Shown one piece after another: positions 55,832 through 64,000 of a DNA stretch of 64,000 nucleotides; position 1 is the stretch's first letter; each line of letters begins with the position of its first letter. The translations under genes were made by a program, and so were the position numbers. The DNA is taken from contig CM064505.1 of the NCBI GenBank assembly GCA_032716605.1, positions 51,023,985 through 51,087,984 on the forward strand. The letters are read 5' to 3'. The notes under the pieces were generated by a model. That model saw only the letters and a program-made list of their open reading frames with translations, was not told the DNA's origin and ran no database searches. The stretch comes from Paralithodes platypus (lineage: Eukaryota > Arthropoda > Malacostraca > Decapoda > Lithodidae).

Positions 55832-57207
55832 GTAAGCGTTGCTTACTCACGTTCCCAGCGTATTTTTCTTCACTTAGTGAAGTTTTTTCTGGGTCCCGAG
55901 TCAGTCTTCCCTTTGCCAGAAGTATTTGCTACAGTGGTGTGTTGGCGGTGGTTCCTGTTGTTATATTTCCAGTGTTTTTGTTTATATTTCAACATTTCTT
56001 ATGCCGTCTACTTAGGCCTAGCCAGCCGCTCGTAGCTTTGCCACATGTACAAGTGTTATTGTTTATTTTATAAATATGCCCTACTCTGTCATGTGTATCC
56101 GGGTTTAGTTGTGTATTGGCTAATTCCACGGACTATGTTTGTTTCCTGGTTTAGTTGTGTATTGGCTAATTCCACGGATTATTGTGTGGACTTAGGCTAG
56201 TCGTGCTTGGCTTTCCTTCGAGTCCGTTGTACGTTCAGATGATTTCTGAACGGGGTGGGTTACCTTCCGGCTGGTTTTTTCTCGGTTTCACCATGAAAAA
56301 AACCCGGCCGAGAGCCGTGTTGGGCCACACGTGGTTTCAACACAGGCTTGTGTCCCCGGCGATGAGGTGTCTGTGGCTCTCCAGGACTGCGTCTCTGTGT
56401 TGGTGCCTGTTTTCAGGCTCCCTTTGATTCCCGGCGGAGTGGCTGTACCCATCTAACATTGTTCATGCGAACATATGTTATGAAGTTTTTCTACCCGGTT
56501 TTACAAACCACAGAAAAACCCTAGCTGTTGTTAAGGGCTTTCCTCCCAGGCGATCTTTTACAAAGAAGTGGGGACAGGAACTTATGGGGTTAACGTTTTG
56601 ACATCTCACCCGGCGGGTGTACCTTGGTAGGGTGGGATGAACAACTAAGTCATTCAGTTAGTTAACCGATCCATTTTAGTGATACTATATGTATCGCCGC
56701 CTTTACACTTACGGCGATTGAAGGTTCAATTAGGGTTAACATCGTTTTTTACACCCGGCGGGTGCTCCTGGGTGGAGGAAATAAGGAATTTACAATTCAA
56801 TTTCCATTAACCACTTAATTTAGTGATACGTTTATGTATCGCCGCCTTCAAACTTACGGCGATCTTTTTGTGACAATTAGTTAGAAATCAGATCTCGTAT
56901 CAGCCTGCCCTGTGTTATTCTACTAAAATACTACTACTTTGTGGGGGGTTGTTTTTTCCAAAATTGAATCTTGAAACAGTCACCACCAGAAAGACTATAA
57001 ACGCCATGCTGGTCCGTTATATTATGTCAGAGGGTATTCTTCACTTTCTTAAAAAGATATGTTTAGATATTCTGAACCCCGCCGCGTAGCGAGCTGTGAT
57101 CGTTGTGCCATTATATCTCGTTACCCGGTGGGTTATTAACACTTGTGTGCGAACATGTTGGGTTAACCTTATGAGCATTAATTCCTGGAAATTTTCTTTT
57201 TTTCCAG
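55832..57207 (+). promoter_or_regulatory. Probable leader intron of copy E
   Basis: Donor CTGATGAG/GTAAGC and acceptor TTTCTTTTTTTCCAG, 59 nt before the gag ATG. Inside are two repeats of a ~145-bp unit, each with a CACCCGGCGGGTG palindrome (56606-56618, 56752-56764), a TTAACC..TTTAGTGATAC stretch and an ATCGCCG..CGGCGAT hairpin (56693-56718, 56838-56863). Splicing is predicted, not shown. Confidence 0.62.
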
Positions 57208-57266
57208 AGCTGGGCTCCGGCGGACCAATACAGACCCGGCAGTAGTTTTCCCCACCAGTCTCTGTC

Positions 57267-59879
57267 ATGGCTACCTTGGCCCCAGTCTTTGCTTTATGCA
57301 CTACCCCTACCTGTGCAGGTATCCCTATTTTTGCGCACACTCTTTGCATCAAGTGTGTTAAATGTCTAGACCGTTCAAGGGGTCTGTGGGTGATGCGCAA
57401 CTGTTCCTTTTGCTCCCAATTAAGTGTCAAGGTCCTCCGCGACAATGATAAGACCGCAGCGGTCGCATTAAGAGAGGTTAGGCAACAGATGTCAGCATAT
57501 ACTACGATTGTAGCTCATAAGTCACTTCAATGTGACAACGTCCCTCTTTGGGATAGACTGCTTTTCGAACACCCTCCCCCTAAACGTTCCTCTCGAGTAA
57601 CTAGTCATAAGCCGGCGGAGACTGGTCAGGGTTCTGTGTCTTCTGCTGCTACTCCGAAACGTCCAAGAGAGCCTACACCCCCGGCGACCGCCTCCTCGTC
57701 TCGGGAGAGATCTCGGTCTAGGTCACCTCTCAGACACCAGCCATCTAGTCTTGCCTCTTCACCATCGAGTAAGAAGAGTAGGACGGAAAGTTCCACCAGT
57801 GGTCACGGCGATGAATCCTACAAATCAAAGAGTAGTTCACGGTCACACCGTAGCCATAAATCTTCCAAAAAGGATTCCCATAAAAGAAAGACCTCCCTAC
57901 ATTCGCCAGCTTCTAGTGCTTCTCATCGTACCTCTACCCCAGACAGAGTTTGTGTTAGGTCTCAAGGGTCCAGTACGGTGCCTGTACCTAAAGAGGATTT
58001 ACCCATTAACATTTTAACCCTGGAATTGGAGAGTTCAGGGGGATCAGTGATTGAGAATGTTTCAGACTCCCAAGAGAGTGTAGGCCAGGGCCTCGGTGTT
58101 TGGCGATTTTCTCGGCCGGGGTCTGACCACCCACTTCCGACTCAAACTAGTCACACAGTAGCTGACGTCCACAGGGACGCGGCGATCCCATCCTCTATTC
58201 CTGACTTATCTTGGCAGCAAGGTACCCCAGCTTCGGCGGGATCTTCTCAGGAGGAACAGGAGGAGAAAGACGAGGTTTCAATAATTTCGGATATGGAAGG
58301 ACAAGAGTCAGGTTCAGGCTTAGACGCTGCGCAGGATATTAATGATTCACCAGTAGGTACATCATCAAGTTAATTTGTCACTGCGCAGGAAATTGATGGG
58401 CTACTTAGTCATGCTTTATCTAAATTTTTTGGCCAACAACAGGAAACTCCCACAGTGGACTTGGGGGCTCCCACGACAAGTTCTACGGTACGGCCTCTGA
58501 TGACTTCTATTGCTTTATCTAAGATCCCTCACCCTCCCACTCTGTCACCATCAGTGGTTACTAGGCCTGCTACGGCGGCATTGACCACTTCGAATGTAAG
58601 GGTTATAACGGATGTCAATCCACCCCCTCTAGACAAGGCGCCTCTCAGAAAGGTAGCTATGCCCTTGCTTTACAGACCAGACGAGTCATGGGTCCTTTTG
58701 ACCCCCACTAAACCAGAGCTCGCCCAACCTACCTTGTCAGGGGAACTCCCAGTACCGCGTGAGTGGGTCATCCAGGGCAATAAATCAAAGAAATTAACGG
58801 CCTTGGATACTTTGGGAAATGTACTAGATGTTAATATAAAGGCTATACCTAGTTATTATCACCAAGACTATTTTGTGTATGCTACTAAGCCAGCTTTACC
58901 CCCTGCCTCAGCTTCAAAATTGTTTTCAGACTGGTCTAAGCTGGATGGGTTTAATGACATTAAGACTCTGTCAGCTCTCACTCCAGAACTTGATTTACAA
59001 AACGTCACAGACGAAGCAGCTAATCCAGTCTTGAAGGTGGGGCAGTTGGGTCCAGGACCTTGGGTGGATTGGGAGACAGAGGCTCAAAACTTTGCGACCA
59101 CATTTACTTCCAAAACTTCCCACCAGATCCCTCAAGATACTCATTCGTGGTTCTCCATGCCAGTGTGTTCTGCCGGCGGAGTCCCTTCAGCTTTGTTTTC
59201 TTTCTTAGCTGCCCCTAAAATTAATCTTTGTGAGCTAAAAGACCCGTTCACTACCCCTACCCCAACTCACCTAGACCGAGAATTTAGGCTAAGGGGGAAA
59301 GCTTTTCGCCTGTTTTCTCAATACATAGTGTCTCAACAGGTAGCAAAGTCTTTGCTTCGGTCCACTCAGGCAATCGCAGACGCGGATGCCAGACGATCGG
59401 TTGAATTGTCCCGGCGACTGCTTCTTCAGTCGTCAATCCAATCTCTGGGTGACATCCGCACCTCATTGCTTGAGGCGGTACGAGCGAGACAAGACCTCAG
59501 AATGTCTTTAGTACGCAAACTGCCTGATCGCATTGCGAATCAGGTGGTCATGTCACCAGTGCTTACTCCCTCTTTAATGTCCCCTGAAGTGTGGCGAACG
59601 GTGTTTAATATGGCGCAGGCCTTTAAACACAGTCCCACCCCTTCTAAGAAACCTGCCTTTAACTTCCCCAAACCCAGGCCAACCGCTAAAGCTCAGCCTG
59701 GGGGATCTAAGCCCTTTCTTCCACCTAAGTCCTCCCCCTCCCCTCAAGGTCAGTACAGGCATAGACAGAGTAGGTTTTCAGGTCAGAGAGGACGCGGCCA
59801 TAATAAGCCAGGTCAGGGCCCGTCTTCGGCCAACACCAGCCAGCCGGCGAAGCGTCCAGCACCACCAACCCCACCATAA
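57267..59879 (+). pseudogene. Copy E Gag-like protein (one stop)
   Basis: One frame of 870 codons from ATG 57267 to the stop at 59877, broken only by TAA at 58371 (CAA in D). Residues 11-49 form the zinc cluster C-x4-C-x7-H-x2-C-x2-C-x2-C-x12-C-x2-C. Then a Ser/Arg/Lys-rich region (about 130-220; RSRSRSPLRHQPSS), an acidic Ser-rich stretch (about 330), VRVITDVNPPPLDKAPLRKV (about 440), GQLGPGPWVDWE (about 590), a helical domain from THLDREFRLR (about 667) and a basic Gln/Arg/Gly tail. A run of A directly at the stop could favour frameshifting toward the RT frame. Gag identity is by position and architecture. Confidence 0.82.
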
Positions 59880-59994
59880 AAAAAATAAAGTCTCTCTCAC
59901 TCCCGGTGCCAACCTTAAGGCCGGCGGACCCGAGGGTAGTACAGCCGGCGAACCCTTGTCTGCTAACTGGGTCGTTCCGAACGTGTCACCAAGC

Positions 59995-62766
59995 ATGGCC
60001 GTTAAACACTTGGGCACGGATGGTGGCACGCAAAGGCATCACTTGGCAGTGGCTCCGGCGACCTCGCTTACGTCAGCCGACAACGGCGAATTTTGTTTCT
60101 TTAGAGGTGGAGTCACTGGTCCAGGAAATGATTGCCAAGAATGTCATCATTCCGGTCCCCCCAAATTACCCTGTATTCACGTCCAAGCTATTTTTGGTTC
60201 CCAAAAGGGACAGTGTTCAGATGAGACCGGTCGTAGACCTGTCTTATCTGAACCTTCACATTCACAACGAGTCTTTCCGAATGTTAACAGTACACCAAAT
60301 CAGGCTAATACTTCCGCCGGGAGGTTGGATGTGTTCCCTAGACCTGACAGACGCCTATTGGCACGTATCGGTCAACAAAAGATTTCAAAGGTTTTTGGCC
60401 TTACGGATCAGGCACCAAAATTTTGTTTTTCAACGGATGCCATTCGGTTTGAACCTGGCACCTCGATTATTCACGAAATTAGTCCGGCAAGCCCTGATGC
60501 CGTTGTTAAAACAAGGAATCAGAGTGTTGTGGTACCTAGACGACTGGCTGGTGGTGGCAGAGACACAACAATTATGCATCAAACATGTCAACATCATTTT
60601 AAATCATGTCAAAACTCTAGGGTTCAAGGTAAATCTGGTAAAGTCAAACCTTGTTCCCTCACGAGTAATTCAGTGGATAGGGCTGGTCTGGGACACGGCC
60701 GCTCTCACTCTGAGTCAGAGTGTGGACAATCGCAACAGGTTTCGCAGGAAACTATTCATGTTTCTTCACAGTCTGACTACGACGCGGAGGGTCTGGGAGT
60801 CTCTGGTCGGCTCTCTCAACTGGATTCAACTAACTGTTATGTTGGGCCGGTTGAAAGTAAAACGTTTAATATTGGAAGGCAACAAATATTTCCCACTCTT
60901 ACCGTCGGGAAAATTATGGCCCATCCCGAAATTAATCCACACCTTACTAGCGGTCTGGGCGAAGAGGGAAACGTTGCACTCAATAATGTCATGGACCTCT
61001 CCTCCACCAATGGTATGGGTAGACACGGATGCGTCAGGCACAATAGGGTGGGGATTTCAGTCAAATCAGGGGCACCAGGGTCAGGGGCTTTGGTCCCACT
61101 TAGAAATCTCTCACATCAATGTCAAAGAATTACTAGTCCCCTTGTATTTCCTTCAGGTTCACGGCCCTGCGTTACGGGGCAAGTCGGTGGCCTTCAGAAT
61201 GGACAATCTAAACGCAGTTCACTGTATTCAGAAACAGGGGTCAACGAGGTCAAGGAGGTTGCTAAACGTGTCGGAAGAGATTTTTACTCTAGCCAACAGA
61301 CTAGACATTTATCTTCACGCATCTTATCTCCCAGGCGTAGCGAACGTCTGGGCAGACGCTCTGTCCCGAAGACAGAGCACGACAGTAGAATGGGAACTCA
61401 AGCAACCCATTTTCAACCTAATGATTGCAGAGCTCTCCCATCCACAAGTGGATCTGTTTGCGTCCGAGGAGACTCACAAACTCCCTCTATACCTCACCCG
61501 CCGGACGAAAACGCCGGCAGGGGGGCCAGATGCCCTAGTGACAGACTGGAACAGATGGAGCTCCATCTATCTGTTTCCGCCGCCAGATGCGTCACTAATG
61601 TGCCACGTAGTGAACAAACTACGAGATTATCGAGGCTTAGTCTCACTAATCGCGCCCCTGTGGCCGGCGCAGTTGTGGTACCAGCAATTGAAGACGTGGT
61701 GCCCGCACCCGGTGTCGCTCCCGGTCGGGTATTTCCACTTAGACACGATTGGCAACCTAGCGACCTCGCTGACTTTTGCATTATGGACATTCAGGAGGCC
61801 AAGTGGCTAGCACCATACGGTAGAGATGTGACCAATAAATTATTAAATCAATATACTCAGTCTACGAAACGACAGTATCACTCACATTGGCAAGCCTTTA
61901 CTTCTTGGATCATTAGAACAGAACAGACTGTGCCATCAGTAGCTTTAGTTTTTAATTATTTAAATTATCTGTTTGAGCAGAAACATTTATCTGTGGTAAC
62001 GTTAAAAAATCACTTAACTGCAATTAGAGTGCCCTTTTTAGACCTTACAGGTCTCTCCATACCGGTGGCGGAGGAAACAGGTTTTATGAGGGCTTGTTTT
62101 AAACTCCGCCCACCTCCCCGTCAGCTCATGCCTACTTAGTCTCTGGACAAAGCTTTGTCTTTACTTCACACTCGTCTGTACCAAAATACTGCAGATTTTG
62201 CATTACTCTTAAAAAAGGCTGTATTCCTTTTGGCTTTGGCCACCGGGAACAGAGTGTCTGAGCTGGCGGCGATGAGCAACACACCTAATTGCCTTAGGTT
62301 TGGTAGACTTAATGAATGTATTTACATTGCACCTTCCCCGGGATTTGTAGCCAAGAATGAGCACAGTGCACACGTGTTTTCTGAGTTCACGGTGCCGGCG
62401 TTAAAAAGGGGAAAGGTGCATCATAATCTATGTCCAGTGCAAGCTCTAACCAAATATTTGAGAGTAGCTCCTCTAAACCCCCAAGGTGCTTTATGGGTAG
62501 CAAGTACGGGTAAACGCTTACTTAAACGGTGATTAGCCTCTCTTCTGGTAGAAGTCATTAAAGAAAGTAATCCCGGCGTTGTGAGTCGGGCCCACGATTT
62601 ACGCAAATGGGCAGCCTCTTTACGTTTCCTGAAGAATTTTGCAGTAGAAGATATTGCGTCGTCCACTCAGTTGTGGGCGTCTAATCATACGTTTTTGACT
62701 AGATACTTGTCAGTTGCTCTAGATAAACCTTCCTTACCATGTATAGCTTTAAGGCAGAGGGTCTAG
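59995..62766 (+). pseudogene. Copy E overlapping ORF and tyrosine recombinase (two stops)
   Basis: ATG at 59995 opens a frame that overlaps almost all of the RT ORF and continues into the recombinase; first stop TAG at 62137 (TGG in D), second TGA at 62530 (CGA in C and D). The recombinase proper starts near MDIQEAKWLAPYG (61783), with SAM-like segment QYHSHWQAFTSWI. Catalytic residues: Arg of GNRVSEL at 62251, His at 62593 and Arg at 62602 (AHDLRKW), Tyr at 62704 (TRYLSV). The ~600-residue region over the RT has no recognised domain and is Ser/Gln/Gly/Arg-rich. Overlap of recombinase and RT ORFs is known for DIRS elements. Confidence 0.85.
60020..61810 (+). CDS. Copy E reverse transcriptase / RNase H / methyltransferase-like protein
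   Basis: Intact frame, open from 59906; the first ATG is 60020 (597 codons to the stop). Numbering from 59906: RT with RPVVDLSYLN (about 98), SLDLTDAYWHV, QRMPFGLNLAP and catalytic YLDD at about 210-213; RNase H with DTDAS (373), a Glu in VKELL (408), RMDN (431) and WADALSR (482), giving the four acidic residues; then a C-terminal domain with HPQVDLFASEE and FPPP (557-560), like the Dam-related domain of DIRS polyproteins. The usual DPPY motif is not evident. Gag lies one frame away upstream, so expression may need frameshifting or internal initiation. Confidence 0.92.
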   Translation: MVARKGITWQWLRRPRLRQPTTANFVSLEVESLVQEMIAKNVIIPVPPNYPVFTSKLFLVPKRDSVQMRPVVDLSYLNLHIHNESFRMLTVHQIRLILPPGGWMCSLDLTDAYWHVSVNKRFQRFLALRIRHQNFVFQRMPFGLNLAPRLFTKLVRQALMPLLKQGIRVLWYLDDWLVVAETQQLCIKHVNIILNHVKTLGFKVNLVKSNLVPSRVIQWIGLVWDTAALTLSQSVDNRNRFRRKLFMFLHSLTTTRRVWESLVGSLNWIQLTVMLGRLKVKRLILEGNKYFPLLPSGKLWPIPKLIHTLLAVWAKRETLHSIMSWTSPPPMVWVDTDASGTIGWGFQSNQGHQGQGLWSHLEISHINVKELLVPLYFLQVHGPALRGKSVAFRMDNLNAVHCIQKQGSTRSRRLLNVSEEIFTLANRLDIYLHASYLPGVANVWADALSRRQSTTVEWELKQPIFNLMIAELSHPQVDLFASEETHKLPLYLTRRTKTPAGGPDALVTDWNRWSSIYLFPPPDASLMCHVVNKLRDYRGLVSLIAPLWPAQLWYQQLKTWCPHPVSLPVGYFHLDTIGNLATSLTFALWTFRRPSG

Positions 62767-62852
62767 GTGGCCCTGCAGTCACTTTTGTTTACTTTCAAGA
62801 AAGAGGGGGGGGGGGGGGAGTGCAGTCAGTTAACATAGGACACCCTAGACCC
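62759..62852 (+). promoter_or_regulatory. G-run hairpin after recombinase stop, copy E
   Basis: GGGTCTAGG (62759-62767) pairs with CCTAGACCC (about 62844-62852); the loop side holds a purine run AAGAAAGAG plus 14 G (62805-62818). It overlaps the recombinase stop (TAG, 62764). Candidate polypurine-type primer or RNA structure. Confidence 0.5.
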
Positions 62853-63362
62853 CGCCGGAGTGTGAGAGCTGTGATACAATTTATGGTTAATGTGATATGA
62901 AAATTTCTCGGCGAGAAGTTGTGATAGTACAATGTTAGTACAAAACAACGGGGTTGTTATAGTAGTTTTAGCTGCGAAAGCAATTTAATATTAAAACAGT
63001 GAAGATCTTTTGCAATTTATCTCCACGATTATTTTGGGGTTTATTATGTGCACATGTAAACTGATAACTTGTTATTTTTGTCACCACTCGTTGAGTGGGG
63101 TGCCTTTGTAACTACAGATCTGTTCACAGAATCTTCAGAGTTACCCTTTTTTGTCAAGCAGGCTTCTTTGAAGCACGCACCTGCCTGAACCCCTTTCTTG
63201 TATATATACGGGCTACGCCTTATTAAATATATTTCAAAGTAAGAATACTATGTGGTTGTTTTTATTATCTGCTTTTCTAGAGTTATGATATGATTACGAA
63301 TGTCCCCCTCCAGTCTTAGAAATCAGGCATGTTCGTCAATGATGGAGGGGCCACTAATAAAT
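62853..63362 (+). other. 3' untranslated region and 3' ITR of copy E
   Basis: Collinear with B, C and D. It contains CAGGCTTCTTTGAAG, an ACCACTCGTTGAGTGGGGTG hairpin (63082-63101) and the 3' ITR (about 63326-63362), whose CCACTAATAAAT supplies an AATAAA at the very end of the element. Confidence 0.65.
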
Positions 63363-63852
63363 TATAGGTTTGACTCCTGTAAGGAGATAAAGAAAACCTA
63401 ATATTTAGTAGTGCCCCCGTAATCATTGACGACTGGGGCCCTCCCGACCATCCCCTTCCCATTCGTTGATGTATTGAGGATTTTGGTTTACTTGATATGT
63501 CAGTGAAGGAAGAATGACGCCTGAATCAGCGTCTGGTCAAAGATCCACCCAAGATCCTCCACGATATGATGGAAAGCTTATGAAGAGTTATTCTATTTTC
63601 TTTTTGTTTTTATTTTTTACGAAGTTTTTTCGTAGTGAGAACCCAATTCATAATGACTGAAGCCATGAGTGAGGTCGCGGGCGCCCATGATGAAGGCTCC
63701 TCAGTTTTTAAATGCTCTGCGCGGTAGATTCAAACTACGGCGGAATAGTGTTTGAAGAGGATGCCTTATGTAATAGGCATGTTCGTCAATGATTACGGGG
63801 CCACTACTAAATATTAGGTTTTCTTTATCTCCTTACAGGGGTCAAACCTATA
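63363..63852 (+). mobile_element. Spacer, module M and inverted spacer after copy E
   Basis: Spacer 63363-63402, module 63403-63812 (410 bp; left ITR has GTGCCCCC for GTGGCCCC), inverted spacer 63813-63852. The distal ~310 bp is the inverted 5' end of the family, as in C. Confidence 0.87.
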
Positions 63853-64000
63853 ATTTAGTAGTGGCCCCGTAATCATTAACGACTGGGGCCCTCCCGACCA
63901 TTCCCTTCCCATTCGTTGATGTATTAAGGATTTTGGGTTACTTGATATGTCAGTGAAGGAAGAATGACGCCTGAATAATCAGCGTCTGGTCAAAGATCCA
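63853..64000 (+). mobile_element. Second module M, partial at window end
   Basis: Starts ATTTAGTAGTGGCCCCGTAA directly after the inverted spacer and follows the first module in the same orientation, through GGGGCCCTCCC, until the window ends. Shows that modules can be stacked in tandem. Confidence 0.85.

Larger units (their letters stand above)
55206..63362 (+). mobile_element. DIRS-like retrotransposon copy E (best preserved, 8.16 kb)
   Basis: Full B-family element with both ITRs and no nested insertion. Order: ITR, leader exon, probable intron (55832-57207), gag (57267-59879), RT/RNase H/methyltransferase-like (to 61810), overlapping ORF plus recombinase (59995-62766), G-run hairpin, ITR. 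It has only three in-frame stops in total across the ORFs, so it is the reference copy for this family in the window. Confidence 0.94.

Overview
The window is eukaryotic, non-coding-for-host DNA built almost entirely from transposable elements inserted into one another. I see no host gene, no rRNA, no functional tRNA, no CRISPR and no bacterial-type operon. The dominant class is DIRS1-type retrotransposons (Gag, then RT/RNase H/methyltransferase-like, then tyrosine recombinase). With them are CR1/L2/jockey-type LINEs, a long tRNA-derived SINE, and non-autonomous piggyBac-, pogo- and Tc1/mariner-like DNA elements. DIRS1-like elements beside CR1/L2 LINEs fit a marine or freshwater arthropod; a decapod crustacean is my best guess, but it is an inference.

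Layout. (1) 1-33,665: DIRS family A, plus strand, decayed. Its gag is cut by LINE-1 copy 1 (itself cut by LINE-2a). Its recombinase gene is cut by a piggyBac-like element and by a 5.8 kb block of LINE-1 copy 2, LINE-4 and a pogo-like element that carries LINE-2b. (2) 15,510-33,176: DIRS copy B, minus strand, sits in the 3' part of A. It is cut by a near full-length LINE-2 (18,136-22,333) and a near full-length LINE-3 (28,276-33,089). (3) 33,628-36,060: a chain of short inverted-repeat modules joined by 40-47 nt spacers, connecting the 3' end of A to the 3' end of family F. (4) 36,015-46,107: family F, minus strand. Its recombinase gene is split by a Tc1/mariner-like element (36,902-45,101), which itself contains DIRS copy C (37,637-44,290, internally deleted). 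(5) 46,108-64,000: DIRS copies D and E in direct tandem, joined by one 40-nt spacer and followed by terminal modules that run off the window.

Copies B, C, D and E are one family. The shared plan is: terminal inverted repeat (ITR), leader with a probable intron full of CGGCG hairpins, gag with an N-terminal eight-ligand zinc cluster, RT/RNase H/methyltransferase-like ORF, a second long ORF overlapping it and leading into the tyrosine recombinase, a G-run inside a hairpin after the recombinase stop, ITR, spacer, and a ~410-bp module whose distal end is an inverted copy of the element's own 5' end. E is the best preserved: one stop in gag, an intact RT ORF and two stops in the recombinase.

Points most worth following up: the ITR-spacer-module architecture, seen in full in two families and in part in a third; the overlapping ORF; the predicted leader intron; and an ORF1 N-terminal coiled coil shared by two LINEs whose ORF1 C-terminal halves and RTs differ.
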